From NCBI RefSeq assembly GCF_000215705.1, contig NC_015677.1:3608001-3672000 (forward strand): a stretch of DNA of 64,000 nt, written 5' to 3'. How positions within the stretch are numbered: the first letter of the stretch is position 1; every line of letters starts with the position of its first letter. Of this stretch, positions 45,947 to 56,584 are shown in pieces. The stretch comes from Ramlibacter tataouinensis TTB310. Lineage in GTDB: Bacteria > Pseudomonadota > Gammaproteobacteria > Burkholderiales > Burkholderiaceae_C. A program made the translations under genes and the position numbers. Below the pieces are notes generated by a model that saw only the letters and a list, made by a program, of their open reading frames with translations, did not search any database and was not told the origin of the DNA.

Positions 45947-47245
45947 CTAGGCTTTGCGCTGGTCCAGCACGCGCTTGGCCTTGCCCAGGCTGCGCTCGAT
46001 GCCGCCGGGCGGGCGCAGCTCGATCCTGGCGCTGGTGCCGACATAGGTCTTGATCTCGTGCGCGAGCCGCTGCGCCGCCGCCTGCGCGGGCGGGCCCTCA
46101 TGGGCCAGGCCGGCGCGCACCTCCACCGCCACCGTCAGGCAGTCCAGCGGACCCTCGCGCGTGAGAATGCACAGGTAGTGCGGCGCCAGCTCCTCGCGCT
46201 TGCAGATCAGCTCCTCGATCTGCGTGGGAAAGACGTTGACGCCGCGCACGATCATCATGTCGTCGCTGCGGCCGGTGATCTTCTCCATGCGGCGCATGGT
46301 GCGCGCCGTGCCGGGCAGCAGGCGCGTGAGGTCGCGCGTGCGGTAGCGGATGATGGGCAGCGCCTCCTTGGTCAGGCTGGTGAAGACCAGCTCGCCCAGC
46401 TCGCCGTCGGCCACCGGCTCCCCGCTCCCGGGGTCGATGACCTCGGGGTAGAAGTGGTCCTCCCAGATGGTGGGGCCGTCCTTGGTCTCCACGCACTCGT
46501 TGGCGACGCCGGGGCCCATCACCTCGGACAGGCCGTAGATGTCGACCGCGTCGATAGCCAGCCGCTGCTCGATCGCCGCGCGCATGTCGTTGGTCCAGGG
46601 CTCGGCGCCGAAGATGCCCAGGCGCAGGCTGCTGGCACGCGGGTCCAGCCCCTGGCGTTCCATCTCGTCGGCGATGGCCAGCATGTAGCTGGGCGTGACC
46701 ATGATGATGTCGGGCCGGAAGTCGTGGATCAGCTGCACCTGGCGCTCGGTCTGGCCGCCGCCGAAGGGCACCACCGTCAGCCCGAGTTTCTCCGCGCCGT
46801 AGTGCGCGCCCAGGCCGCCGGTGAACAGGCCATAGCCGTAGCTCACGTGCACCAGGTCGCCGGGCCGCGCCCCGCTGGCGCGGATGCTGCGCGCCATCAC
46901 CAGCGACCAGGTGTCGATGTCGTTGCGGGTGTAGCCCACCACCGTGGGCTTGCCGGTGGTGCCGCTGGAGGCGTGGATGCGGGCGCACTGCCCGCGCGGT
47001 ACGGCGAACATGCCGAAGGGGTAGCTCTCGCGCAGGTCGTGCTTGGTGGTGAAGGGGAACTTCGCCAGATCGGCCAGCGAGCGGCAATCCTCGGGGTGCA
47101 CGCCGGCCGCGTCGAACTTCGCGGCATACACGGGCGAGTTGGCGTAGGCATGGGCCAGCGTGGCCTTCAGGCGCTTGAGCTGCAGGGCGCGCAGCTCGTC
47201 GACGCTGGCCTTCTCGATCGGCTCGAGCGGGAACGATGCTGTCAT
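45947..47245 (-). CDS. paaK: Phenylacetate-CoA ligase
   Basis: A 432-residue adenylate-forming enzyme that activates phenylacetate with CoA and ATP. The phosphate-binding loop IHASSGTTGKPTVVGYT, YGLSEVMGPG and the C-terminal hinge YRTRDLTRLLPG with the RSDDMMIVRGVNVFP stretch are the PaaK signatures. It overlaps paaI by four bases at its start (ATGA) and is the last gene of paaG-paaI-paaK. The epoxidase genes paaABCDE are not in the window. Confidence 0.95.
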   Translation of the reverse strand: MTASFPLEPIEKASVDELRALQLKRLKATLAHAYANSPVYAAKFDAAGVHPEDCRSLADLAKFPFTTKHDLRESYPFGMFAVPRGQCARIHASSGTTGKPTVVGYTRNDIDTWSLVMARSIRASGARPGDLVHVSYGYGLFTGGLGAHYGAEKLGLTVVPFGGGQTERQVQLIHDFRPDIIMVTPSYMLAIADEMERQGLDPRASSLRLGIFGAEPWTNDMRAAIEQRLAIDAVDIYGLSEVMGPGVANECVETKDGPTIWEDHFYPEVIDPGSGEPVADGELGELVFTSLTKEALPIIRYRTRDLTRLLPGTARTMRRMEKITGRSDDMMIVRGVNVFPTQIEELICKREELAPHYLCILTREGPLDCLTVAVEVRAGLAHEGPPAQAAAQRLAHEIKTYVGTSARIELRPPGGIERSLGKAKRVLDQRKA

Positions 47246-47679
47246 GCGGCCTCCTGCGGCACCACCGTGCCCGCGATCTGCGCGCTCTTGCCGCGGAACA
47301 GGGCCACGACCTCGCCGTGCTGGTTGGTGACCTTCATGTCGTAGATGCCGTGCCGGCCCTGCAACACGCGTTCGACGCCCTCGCAGGTCAGCACGTCGCC
47401 CAGCTGGCCCGGCTTGAGGAAGTCGATGCTGCAGCCGGCCGCCACCGCGACCTTGTTGTGGCTGTTGCAGGCGAACGCGAAGGTGGAGTCCGCCAGCGTG
47501 AAGATGAAGCCGCCATGGCAGATGCGGTGGCCGTTGAGGTGCAGCTCGCGCACCGCCATGCGCATCACGGCGCGCCCGGGCGCGCAGCTGACCAGCTCCA
47601 TGCCCATGGTGTCGCGCGATGCGGCGTCCTGCGCGAACATGGCTTGGCCGACCCGCCAAGCGAGCTCCTGCGGGGCCAT
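47242..47679 (-). CDS. paaI: PaaI hydroxyphenylacetyl-CoA thioesterase
   Basis: A 145-residue hotdog-fold thioesterase with the PaaI motif HLNGHRICHGGFIFTLADSTF (active-site HGG with the Asp of LADS). It releases CoA from dead-end phenylacetyl-CoA pathway intermediates. The ATG at 47679 shares a base with the paaG stop; a GTG at 47682 would give a 4-base overlap instead. It lies between paaG and paaK, both directly coupled. Confidence 0.93.
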   Translation of the reverse strand: MAPQELAWRVGQAMFAQDAASRDTMGMELVSCAPGRAVMRMAVRELHLNGHRICHGGFIFTLADSTFAFACNSHNKVAVAAGCSIDFLKPGQLGDVLTCEGVERVLQGRHGIYDMKVTNQHGEVVALFRGKSAQIAGTVVPQEAA

Positions 47680-48482
47680 CACTCCCCCTTGAACTGCGCA
47701 GGCCGCTTCTGCAGGAATGCCGTGACCCCTTCGATGTAGTCGTGCGTGCGGCCCAGCGCCGACTGCGTGTCGCGCTCCAGGTCCAGCTGGTGGTCGAGGT
47801 CACTGGTGGCGGCCGCACGCAGCAGCTTGCGCGTGGCCGCCAGCGCCGCCGTGGGCATGGTCGCGAGACGCTCCGCAAGCTTCATCGCCTCAGCAACGAC
47901 ATCGGCGCCCTCTGGAGCCACGTTCCAGATCATTCCCCACTCCTTCGCGTCCCGGGCGCTGAGCTTGTCGCCCAGCATGGCGCAGCCCATGGCCCGCGCC
48001 AGCCCGAGCTTCTTGACCAGGAACCAGGAACCTCCCGCGTCCGGGATCAGCCCGATGCGGCTGAAGGCCTGGATGAAGGTGGCGGACGGCGCGGCGATGG
48101 CCAGGTCGCACGTCATGGCCAAGGACGCACCCGCGCCCGCGGCGACGCCGTTGACGGCGGCGATGGTCGGCACGCGCAAGTCCATCAGCTTGCGCACGGT
48201 AGGGTTGAAGAGTTTCTCGATGATCGGTCCCGGGTCGGCGCGCTGCACTTGGTCCGGGCCCGGCGTCATGTCGAATGCGGCGAGGTTGGCTCCCGCGCAG
48301 AACCCGCGTCCCGCGCCCGTGATCACCAGTGCGCGCACCGACTTGTCGCCATTGACGCGGTCGAGCAGCGCGCGCAATTCCTCGTGCATGGTGCGCGTCA
48401 GGCTGTTCAACGCATCCGGCCGGTTCAAGGTGACCAGCGCGACCGCACCACGTTGCTCGTACAGGACGTTCGATTCAGCCAT
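47679..48482 (-). CDS. paaG: PaaG-type enoyl-CoA hydratase/isomerase
   Basis: A 267-residue crotonase. Oxyanion-hole segments GRGFCAGANL and NGVAAGAGASLAM are present; the position of the usual first catalytic Glu is Ala-Ser and an Asp lies in LIPDAGGSWFL, the pattern of PaaG (ring-opening isomerase of 1,2-epoxyphenylacetyl-CoA) rather than of a plain hydratase. It heads the paaG-paaI-paaK operon, divergent from a second crotonase gene across an operator-like palindrome. Confidence 0.9.
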   Translation of the reverse strand: MAESNVLYEQRGAVALVTLNRPDALNSLTRTMHEELRALLDRVNGDKSVRALVITGAGRGFCAGANLAAFDMTPGPDQVQRADPGPIIEKLFNPTVRKLMDLRVPTIAAVNGVAAGAGASLAMTCDLAIAAPSATFIQAFSRIGLIPDAGGSWFLVKKLGLARAMGCAMLGDKLSARDAKEWGMIWNVAPEGADVVAEAMKLAERLATMPTAALAATRKLLRAAATSDLDHQLDLERDTQSALGRTHDYIEGVTAFLQKRPAQFKGE

Positions 48483-48513
48483 TGTGGGGCTCCTTCGGCA
48501 GAAATCTAGCATG

Positions 48514-48533
48514 GGCCGACCGCCCGGTCGGCC
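48514..48533. promoter_or_regulatory. Perfect palindrome, probable TetR-type operator between paaG and paaF
   Basis: GGCCGACCG, CC, CGGTCGGCC: a 9-bp perfect inverted repeat with a 2-base spacer, in the 93-base gap between the divergent crotonase genes. It covers the expected -35 region of both promoters (plus-strand -10 TATAGT at 48550, minus-strand -10 TAGATT at 48508-48503). The CCGACCG..CGGTCGG core resembles TetR-family operators of the PaaR/fatty-acid type. The regulator gene is not in the window. Confidence 0.65.
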
Positions 48534-48549
48534 AATGATTTCCCTTGGG

Positions 48550-48555
48550 TATAGT
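48550..48555 (+). promoter_or_regulatory. -10 box of the paaF-like gene
   Basis: TATAGT stands 20 bases before the ATG at 48576, with AGGAG (48567-48571) as ribosome binding site. The -35 hexamer, 17 bases upstream, is poor and lies in the palindrome, suggesting control by the protein that binds there. Confidence 0.4.
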
Positions 48556-48575
48556 CACCGCTCCAGGAGAACAGC

Positions 48576-49355
<780 letters not shown>

Positions 49356-49394
49356 AGGACCGCCGGGCGGATGCACGGCCGTCCGGCCATTGGC

Positions 49395-49400
49395 TATAAT
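49395..49400 (+). promoter_or_regulatory. -10 box of tRNA-Met
   Basis: A perfect TATAAT ends 9 bases before the mature tRNA 5' end, followed by a GC-rich discriminator (CGGGGGCTC) as expected for a stringently controlled stable RNA. The -35 hexamer is not recognisable. Confidence 0.6.
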
Positions 49401-49409
49401 CGGGGGCTC

Positions 49410-49486
49410 GGCGCTTTAGCTCAGTCGGTTAGAGCGATGGAATCATAATCCACAGGTCCGCGGTTCGAATCCGTGAAGCGCCACCA
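49410..49486 (+). tRNA. tRNA-Met (anticodon CAT, elongator)
   Basis: A 77-base tRNA with perfect acceptor GGCGCTT/AAGCGCC, D arm GCTC/GAGC, loop ATCATAA (anticodon CAT), T arm CGCGG/CCGTG with TTCGAAT, and encoded CCA. Positions 27:43 are an A-C mismatch. The 9-base D-loop AGTCGGTTA fits the elongator Met type; initiator features (C1-A72 mismatch, three GC pairs in the anticodon stem) are absent. An Ile2 (lysidine) tRNA with CAT is the main alternative. Confidence 0.93.
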
Positions 49487-49519
49487 GATTTGCCGCACGG
49501 TGCACGTGCGTTGACACCC

Positions 49520-49552
49520 AAGGCACTGTCCCGCACAGTGCCTTTTCTTTTT
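49520..49552 (+). terminator. Rho-independent terminator of tRNA-Met
   Basis: AAGGCACTGT (49520-49529) pairs perfectly with ACAGTGCCTT (49535-49544) over loop CCCGC, followed by TTCTTTTT. It closes the tRNA unit; the next gene starts 28 bases later at 49580. Confidence 0.88.
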
Positions 49553-49579
49553 GCGCAGCTCAGCCTCTGGATCAACACC

Positions 49580-49975
49580 ATGAACCGCTGGATCAAACCC
49601 TTGCTCGCCGCCGCCCTGCTGGCCGCCGGCGCCGCCTTGGCCCAAGGCATCGTCCGCGAGGCACCCAAGGACGTGAAGCCCGCGCGGCTGAAGGTCACGG
49701 CAGCGCCGCAGGCCCTGGTCAACGGCCGGCCCGACCGCCTCTCGCCCGGCGCGCGCATCCGCAACCTGAACAACCTGGTCGTGCTGCCGGCCAGCCTGGC
49801 CGGTCAGGACCTGCCCATGGTGTACCGGCGCGACGCCGCCGGCCTGGTGCATGAGGTCTGGCTGCTGAGCGAGGCCGAGTACGCCCGGCTGGGCGGCACG
49901 CGCGATGTTGGCGGCGCCGAGGGCCTGCGGCGCTTCAACGAGCTGCTGGCCCTGGTCTTCGGCGGCCGCCGCTAG
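49580..49975 (+). CDS. Periplasmic protein of unknown function
   Basis: A 131-residue exported protein with a signal peptide (1-21, cleavage ALAQ-G) and a single small alpha/beta domain ([24 protein letters not shown]). I do not recognise the family. It starts 28 bases after a strong terminator, so it needs its own promoter, which would have to overlap the terminator. Its stop is 17 bases before miaB with AAGGAGAG between, so it may be co-transcribed with miaB and the two-component genes. Confidence 0.7.
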   Translation: MNRWIKPLLAAALLAAGAALAQGIVREAPKDVKPARLKVTAAPQALVNGRPDRLSPGARIRNLNNLVVLPASLAGQDLPMVYRRDAAGLVHEVWLLSEAEYARLGGTRDVGGAEGLRRFNELLALVFGGRR

Positions 49976-49991
49976 AGCGAAGGAGAGCGCC

Positions 49992-51335
49992 ATGGGCAAG
50001 AAAGTCTTCATCAAGACCTTCGGCTGCCAGATGAACGAGTACGACTCGGACAAGATGGCCGACGTGATGAAAGCCGCCGAGGGCTACGAGCCCACCTCCG
50101 ACGTGGAGCAGGCCGACCTCATCCTCTTCAACACCTGCTCGGTGCGCGAGAAGGCCCAGGAGAAGGTGTTTTCCGACCTGGGCCGCGTCAAGCACCTCAA
50201 GGCACGCGGCGCGCTCATCGGCGTGGGCGGCTGCGTCGCCAGCCAGGAAGGCGCCGCCATCGTCGAGCGCGCGCCCTACGTGGACCTGGTGTTCGGGCCG
50301 CAGACGCTGCACCGCCTGCCCGAGATGCTGGCGCGCCGCGAGCGGGAACGGCGCCCCCAGGTGGACATCAGCTTCCCCGAGATCGAGAAATTCGACCACC
50401 TGCCGCCGGCGCGGGTCGAGGGCGCCACCGCCTTCGTCAGCATCATGGAAGGCTGCAGCAAGTACTGCAGCTACTGCGTGGTGCCCTACACCCGGGGCGA
50501 GGAGGTCTCGCGCCCGTTCGAGGACGTGCTGGCCGAGGTCGCCGGGCTGGCCGAGCAGGGCGTCAGGGAGGTGACGCTGCTGGGCCAGAACGTCAACGCC
50601 TACCGTGGGCGGATGGGTAGCACCGCGGAGATCGCCGACTTCGCCCTGCTGGTCGAGTACGTGGCCGAGATCCCCGGCATCGAGCGCATCCGCTACACCA
50701 CCAGCCATCCCAACGAGTTCACGCCGCGCCTGATCGAGGCCTACGCGCGCGTGCCCAAGCTGGTGAGCCACCTGCACCTGCCGGTGCAGCACGGCAGCGA
50801 CCGAATCCTGATGGCGATGAAGCGCGGCTACACCGCCATGGAATACAAGAGCACGGTGCGCAAGCTGCGCGCCATCCGCCCGCAGCTGTCGCTGTCCAGC
50901 GATTTCATCGTGGGCTTCCCGGGCGAGACCGAGGACGATTTCGCCCGCACCATGAAGCTGATCGAGGACGTCGGCTACGACACCAGCTTCAGCTTCATGT
51001 TCAGTCCGCGCCCGGGCACGCCGGCGGCGCAGCTGCACGACGACACGCCGCAGCAGGTCAAGCTGCGGCGGCTGCAGCAGCTGCAGGCGGCCATCGAGGC
51101 CAACGCGCAGCGCATCAGCGCCAGCCGCGTCGGGACCGTGCAGCGCGTCCTGGTGGAAGGTCCGTCGCGCAAGGACCCTGCCGAGCTGTCCGGCCGCACC
51201 GAGTGCAACCGCGTGGTCAACTTCCAGGCGCCGCCGCGCCTGGTGGGCCGGATGGTGGACGTCGCCATCACCCAGGCCTTCCCGCATTCGCTGCGCGGCG
51301 AAGTCCGGATGCTCGGCGAAGCACCCGCTGCCTGA
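49992..51335 (+). CDS. miaB: tRNA-2-methylthio-N6-dimethylallyladenosine synthase
   Basis: A 447-residue methylthiotransferase. The N-terminal UPF0004 domain has cluster cysteines in [17 protein letters not shown] and GGCVAS; the radical-SAM motif is Cys155-x3-Cys159-x2-Cys162 ([10 protein letters not shown]); a C-terminal TRAM domain (about 375-440) binds tRNA. It adds the ms2 group to i6A37 of tRNAs reading UNN codons. An AAGGAGAG lies 6 bases upstream. The sensor kinase gene starts 22 bases after its stop. Confidence 0.96.
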   Translation: MGKKVFIKTFGCQMNEYDSDKMADVMKAAEGYEPTSDVEQADLILFNTCSVREKAQEKVFSDLGRVKHLKARGALIGVGGCVASQEGAAIVERAPYVDLVFGPQTLHRLPEMLARRERERRPQVDISFPEIEKFDHLPPARVEGATAFVSIMEGCSKYCSYCVVPYTRGEEVSRPFEDVLAEVAGLAEQGVREVTLLGQNVNAYRGRMGSTAEIADFALLVEYVAEIPGIERIRYTTSHPNEFTPRLIEAYARVPKLVSHLHLPVQHGSDRILMAMKRGYTAMEYKSTVRKLRAIRPQLSLSSDFIVGFPGETEDDFARTMKLIEDVGYDTSFSFMFSPRPGTPAAQLHDDTPQQVKLRRLQQLQAAIEANAQRISASRVGTVQRVLVEGPSRKDPAELSGRTECNRVVNFQAPPRLVGRMVDVAITQAFPHSLRGEVRMLGEAPAA

Positions 51336-51357
51336 GCCGCCGGCCTTGCAGCTGCGC

Positions 51358-52785
51358 ATGCCATCGTTGCGGCCGGGCCTGGTCTCATTCCGCCAGCTGC
51401 TGCTGGTCGCCTTCCTCTTGATCGGCGTGCTGCTGGGCGGCACGGCGCTGCGGGCCGTGGTCATCCTGGACCGGCTGATGGCCCAGAGCGGCGACGAGAC
51501 CACGCGCGCGCTGGAACTCAACGCCAGCGCCCAGGCCTTGACCGCCCGCACCGTCGACATGGAGCGCGCCGCGCGCCAGTCGCTGATCTTCAACGACCGC
51601 CTGCTGCGGCGCCGTTTCGAGGAAGCGACGGACGGCGCGCGCGACGCGCTGCGCCGCATGACCGAACAGGGCCTGAACCCGGCGCTGGCCGGCCCCTGGC
51701 TGGCGCAGCTGGAGCTGGTCGCCAACCTGCTGCCCGGCCCGGCGGAAACAGCGCTGGACCGCGAGCGCGCCGTCGCGGCCGCCTTCCGCGAGTTCGACAC
51801 GCTCAACACCGGCATCGCGCGCGAGGTGCAGGCGCTGATCGAAGGCCGCAACACCGCGCTGCGCGAGCGCCTGGACGCCAGCCGCGCCCGGCTGATGCAG
51901 CAGGTGCTGCTCACCATCCTGCTGGCGGCGGTGCTGGCCACCGGCCTGGGCCTGTGGCTGGCGCGGCCGTTCAAGCGGCTGGAACGCGCCATCGTGGGCC
52001 TGGGCGAGAACCGGCTGGACGAGCCCATCGACATCGAAGGCCCGGCCGACGTGCGCCGCGTCGGCCAGCAGCTCGACTGGCTGCGGCTGCGGCTGACCGA
52101 GCTGGACGCCGACAAGGCGCGCTTCCTGCGGCACATCTCGCACGAGCTGAAGACCCCGCTGGCCGCCATGCGCGAAGGCGTGGCGCTGCTGGAGGATGGG
52201 GTGGCGGGCGAACTCAACAGCCGGCAGCAGGAGGTGATGCGCATCCTGCACCACAACACCTCGGTGCTGCAGGAGCAGATCGAGGCGCTGCTGCGCTTCA
52301 ACGCGGCGGCCTTCGAGGCGCGCCAGCTCAAGCGCCGCCGCATCGACCTGCTGGCCCTGGTGCAGCACCAGGTGGAGGCCCAGCGCCTGCAGTGGCAGGC
52401 CAACGCGCTGCAGGTCGAGGTGCGCGGCGAGCCGCTGGTACTGCCGGTGGACGCCGACAAGCTGGGCACCGCGGTGGCCAACCTGCTGTCCAACGCCATC
52501 CGCTTCTCGCCGCCCGGCGGCAGCGTCGTGGTTGAGCTCAGCCATTCACCGGGGCTGGCCTGCATCGCCATCCGCGACCAGGGACCAGGCGTGGCCGAGG
52601 CCGACCGGCCGCGCATCTTCGAGCCTTTCTACCGGGGCGAGCGCCAGCCGCAGGACGCGGTGCGCGGCACCGGCATCGGCCTGTCCATCGTGCAGGAGTA
52701 CATTGCAGCCCACGGCGGCCGCGTCGTCCTGATGGACCAGGGCGAAGGCGCCCATTTCCGCATCGAACTGCCCCATGCTTCCTGA
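51358..52785 (+). CDS. glrK: Sensor histidine kinase (GlrK/QseE-type)
   Basis: A 475-residue membrane kinase: TM1 (about 15-35), a periplasmic four-helix-type sensor region (about 40-180), TM2 (about 182-204), HAMP, then HisKA with His262 (RHISHELKTPL) and HATPase with N-box LGTAVANLLSNAIRFSPPGG and G-box GTGIGLSIVQEY. The order kinase, lipoprotein, sigma-54 regulator is that of glrK-qseG-glrR in enterobacteria. The ATG at 51358 is chosen over a TTG at 51346. The signal is unknown. Confidence 0.85.
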   Translation: MPSLRPGLVSFRQLLLVAFLLIGVLLGGTALRAVVILDRLMAQSGDETTRALELNASAQALTARTVDMERAARQSLIFNDRLLRRRFEEATDGARDALRRMTEQGLNPALAGPWLAQLELVANLLPGPAETALDRERAVAAAFREFDTLNTGIAREVQALIEGRNTALRERLDASRARLMQQVLLTILLAAVLATGLGLWLARPFKRLERAIVGLGENRLDEPIDIEGPADVRRVGQQLDWLRLRLTELDADKARFLRHISHELKTPLAAMREGVALLEDGVAGELNSRQQEVMRILHHNTSVLQEQIEALLRFNAAAFEARQLKRRRIDLLALVQHQVEAQRLQWQANALQVEVRGEPLVLPVDADKLGTAVANLLSNAIRFSPPGGSVVVELSHSPGLACIAIRDQGPGVAEADRPRIFEPFYRGERQPQDAVRGTGIGLSIVQEYIAAHGGRVVLMDQGEGAHFRIELPHAS

Positions 52786-53416
52786 CCTGTCCGCGCGGGG
52801 CTGCCCGCCTTTGCCTTCCGCCATGCCCGCCCCACCGTCCTGGGCCGCGCTGGGCCTGGGACTCATGCTGATCGGCTGCGCGGCCGCGCCGGCACCCCCG
52901 GTGCCGGCCCCCACCCCGGCCAGTCCGGCGGTGGAACTGCCGGCGCCAGCAGGCTCCCCGCAGCCGCCGGCAGCCGACGCTCCCCAGCTCCAGCCGCCGG
53001 CCGAGACGGGCCAGCCGCCGCTGAACACCGTGCTGGCCCATGCCGACCGGCTGCGCACCCTGCCGCCGCCCGAGCTGGCCCAGGAGATCGCCCGCCTGAA
53101 CGACACCGGCGGCTCGCCGGTGCGGCAGATGCAGTTGGCGCTGGCGCTGCTGCAGACCCAGGCGCCGGCGGACGGGCAGCGCGCCAACGGGCTGCTGCAG
53201 CGCGTGCTGGCGCAGGACACGCCCGAGGCGCGGCAACTGCATCCGCTGGCCCGCCTGATCGCCACCCAGTACACCGCCCAGCGCCGCGCCGAGGAACAGG
53301 CCGAGCGCTCCGCGCAGCAGCTGCGCGACGGCCAGCGCCGCATCGACCAGCTCAACGAGCGGCTGGAGGCGCTGCGCGCCATCGAGCGCAGCATGCCCTC
53401 GCGTCCGGCGCCCTGA
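52775..53416 (+). CDS. QseG-like lipoprotein
   Basis: A 213-residue lipoprotein: lipobox LMLIGC, then about 55 Pro/Ala-rich residues and a helical, Gln/Arg-rich domain ending in a predicted coiled coil (RRAEEQAERSAQQLRDGQRR). The position between the GlrK-like kinase and the GlrR-like regulator matches QseG (YfhG), an outer-membrane lipoprotein that modulates GlrK. Sequence likeness itself is weak. The ATG at 52775 overlaps the kinase gene by 11 bases; ATG 52823 would give a shorter signal peptide. Confidence 0.7.
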   Translation: MLPDLSARGCPPLPSAMPAPPSWAALGLGLMLIGCAAAPAPPVPAPTPASPAVELPAPAGSPQPPAADAPQLQPPAETGQPPLNTVLAHADRLRTLPPPELAQEIARLNDTGGSPVRQMQLALALLQTQAPADGQRANGLLQRVLAQDTPEARQLHPLARLIATQYTAQRRAEEQAERSAQQLRDGQRRIDQLNERLEALRAIERSMPSRPAP

Positions 53417-53427
53417 GGAAGGATCGC

Positions 53428-54840
<1,413 letters not shown>

Positions 54841-54867
54841 GGGAAAAAAAACAGCAGAGCGGGTATT

Positions 54868-54885
54868 TGTCGCTGGCCGGCGACA
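54868..54885 (+). promoter_or_regulatory. GlrR-type enhancer site 2, upstream of opgG
   Basis: TGTC-GCTGGCCGGC-GACA matches TGTC-N10-GACA exactly and is extended by flanking T/A bases into TTGTCGC...GCGACAA. It is in the 163-base glrR-opgG gap, 91 bases upstream of the -24 element, the usual range for an enhancer. The symmetry also allows a hairpin, but no T-run follows. Confidence 0.75.
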
Positions 54886-54946
54886 AAAAACAGGGGTTTT
54901 GGCGGATTGCGAGGCGCCATCCTTGCTCAACAATAAAAAACCCTCG

Positions 54947-54959
54947 TAAGTCTTTGATT
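54947..54959 (-). promoter_or_regulatory. IHF site between enhancer and sigma-54 promoter
   Basis: On the minus strand AATCAAAGACTTA fits the IHF consensus WATCAANNNNTTR at every specified base. It lies between enhancer site 2 and the -24/-12 element, in a locally AT-rich stretch (A-runs at 54932-54941), where a bend would bring bound GlrR onto sigma-54 polymerase. Confidence 0.65.
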
Positions 54960-54976
54960 TTCTTTAAGTTTTTACC

Positions 54977-54992
54977 TGGCATAGGGTTTGCA
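54977..54992 (+). promoter_or_regulatory. Sigma-54 (-24/-12) promoter of opgGH
   Basis: TGGCATAGGGTTTGCA matches the sigma-54 consensus TGGCACG-N4-TTGCW, with correct spacing between GG (54978-54979) and GC (54990-54991). The expected start of transcription is near 55003, immediately before the opgG ATG at 55004. Confidence 0.8.
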
Positions 54993-55003
54993 CTAGCAGG
55001 TAA

Positions 55004-56584
55004 ATGCTTAGGCCGCCTGCCCTCTCCCTGCTGCTCTCCTGGCGCCTGGTGTGCGCTATCGGACTGGCCCTGTCGGCGCTGCCCCCCGCCTGGGCCCAGG
55101 GCTTCGATTTCGACCGCCTGACCCAGCTGGCGCGCCAGCGCGCCCAGGCTCCGCACAACGACCCCAGCACCCCGCTGCCGCCGGCCCTGGCCGCGCTGGA
55201 CTACGACGGCCTGCGCGACATCCGCTTCCGCCCGGGGCGCGCGCTGTGGCGCGACGCCGGCCTGCCGTTCGAGGCCATGTTCTTCCACCGGGGCAAGTAC
55301 CACCCGCAGCCGGTGCGCGTCAACGAGGTGCTGGAGGGTGGCAAGGTGCGCCCCATCCGCTTCAACCGGGCAGACTTCGACTACGGCAAGAACCCCGTCG
55401 ACCCCACGGCCTGGGGCGACCTGGGCTTCGCGGGCTTTCGCATCCATTACCCGCTCAACAACACGGCCTACAAGGACGAGCTGGCGGTGTTCCTGGGCGC
55501 CAGCTACTTCCGCGCCCTGGGCGCGGGCCAGCAGTACGGCCTGTCGGCCCGCGGCCTGGCCATCGACACCGTGGGCGGCAGCGGGCCGGAGGAATTCCCG
55601 CGCTTTTCCGAGTTCTGGCTGGAGCGCCCGGCGCCCGGCGCGCAGCAGCTGGTGCTGTACGCGCTGCTGGAGTCGCCCCGAGCCACCGGCGCCTACCGCT
55701 TCGTGCTGCGCCCGGGGCCGGAGAGCGTGACCGAGGTGCGGGCCCGCGTCTTCCTGCGCGCCGGCGCCGGCCAGCCGGTCACCACCCTGGGCATCGCGCC
55801 GCTGACCAGCATGTTCCTGTTCGGCGAGAACCAGCCGCGCCCCGCCGACTTCCGCCCCGAGGTGCACGATTCCGACGGCCTGATGATCGCCACCGCCAGC
55901 GGCGAATGGCTGTGGCGCCCCCTGGTCAACCCGCGCCAGCCGCTGACCAACAGCTTCACCGTGGACGGGCTGCGCGGCTTCGGCCTGATGCAGCGCGACC
56001 GCGGCTTCGCCAGCTACGAGGACACGGAAGCGCGCTACGAGCGCCGGCCCAGCGCCTGGGTCAGGCCCATCGGCGACTGGGGCCCGGGCCGCGTCGAGCT
56101 GTTCCAGCTGCCCACGCCCGACGAAACGCACGACAACATCGTGGCGTACTGGGTCCCGGCCCGCCTGCCCGCGCCGGGCGAGCCCCTGGAATTCGCCTAC
56201 GAGCTGGCCTGGCAGGGCGACGAGCAGCAGCGCCCGCCCAACGGCTGGGCGGTGCAGTCGCGCCGCGGCCTGGGTTTCGTGCGGCCCGAGGACATGCCCG
56301 GCCTGGCCGGCACGGTGCAGTACGTGGTGGATTTCGACGGCCCGGCGCTGCGCGCCCTGCCGGTCGATGCCGCCGTGCGGCCCGTGGCCACCGCCGACGC
56401 CAACGGCCGCATCGAGCAGCAGCTCGCCTATTTCAATCCGGCCACCCGAACCTGGCGCATGACGCTGCGGGTGCGACCCATCGACGCGGCGCGCCCTGTG
56501 GAGCTGCGCGCCTTCCTGCAACACGGCAACGACATCCTGAGCGAAACATGGACCAACATCATTCTTCCCGACGCCGCCCTCTGA
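55004..56584 (+). CDS. opgG: Glucan biosynthesis protein G (periplasmic)
   Basis: A 526-residue periplasmic protein: signal peptide (1-31, cleavage AWAQ-G) then the two-domain MdoG/OpgG fold (FDFDRLTQLARQRA near residue 33; YDGLRDIRFRP; C-terminal immunoglobulin-like domain from about 400). OpgG is needed for branching or release of osmoregulated periplasmic glucans made by OpgH. The ATG lies at the predicted sigma-54 transcription start, so the leader would be nearly absent; AGCAGG 4 bases upstream is a weak Shine-Dalgarno for a longer transcript. opgH overlaps its end by 37 bases. Confidence 0.93.
   Translation: MLRPPALSLLLSWRLVCAIGLALSALPPAWAQGFDFDRLTQLARQRAQAPHNDPSTPLPPALAALDYDGLRDIRFRPGRALWRDAGLPFEAMFFHRGKYHPQPVRVNEVLEGGKVRPIRFNRADFDYGKNPVDPTAWGDLGFAGFRIHYPLNNTAYKDELAVFLGASYFRALGAGQQYGLSARGLAIDTVGGSGPEEFPRFSEFWLERPAPGAQQLVLYALLESPRATGAYRFVLRPGPESVTEVRARVFLRAGAGQPVTTLGIAPLTSMFLFGENQPRPADFRPEVHDSDGLMIATASGEWLWRPLVNPRQPLTNSFTVDGLRGFGLMQRDRGFASYEDTEARYERRPSAWVRPIGDWGPGRVELFQLPTPDETHDNIVAYWVPARLPAPGEPLEFAYELAWQGDEQQRPPNGWAVQSRRGLGFVRPEDMPGLAGTVQYVVDFDGPALRALPVDAAVRPVATADANGRIEQQLAYFNPATRTWRMTLRVRPIDAARPVELRAFLQHGNDILSETWTNIILPDAAL

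Noticed and set aside
54867..54886. TTGTCGC...GCGACAA hairpin as a terminator after glrR
   Set aside because: On the plus strand it is followed by A-residues, not a T-run. It fits the GlrR site pattern better.
55051..56547. In-frame extension of opgH back through opgG
   Set aside because: It is a +1-type shadow of opgG. The opgG frame has the signal peptide and domain motifs.
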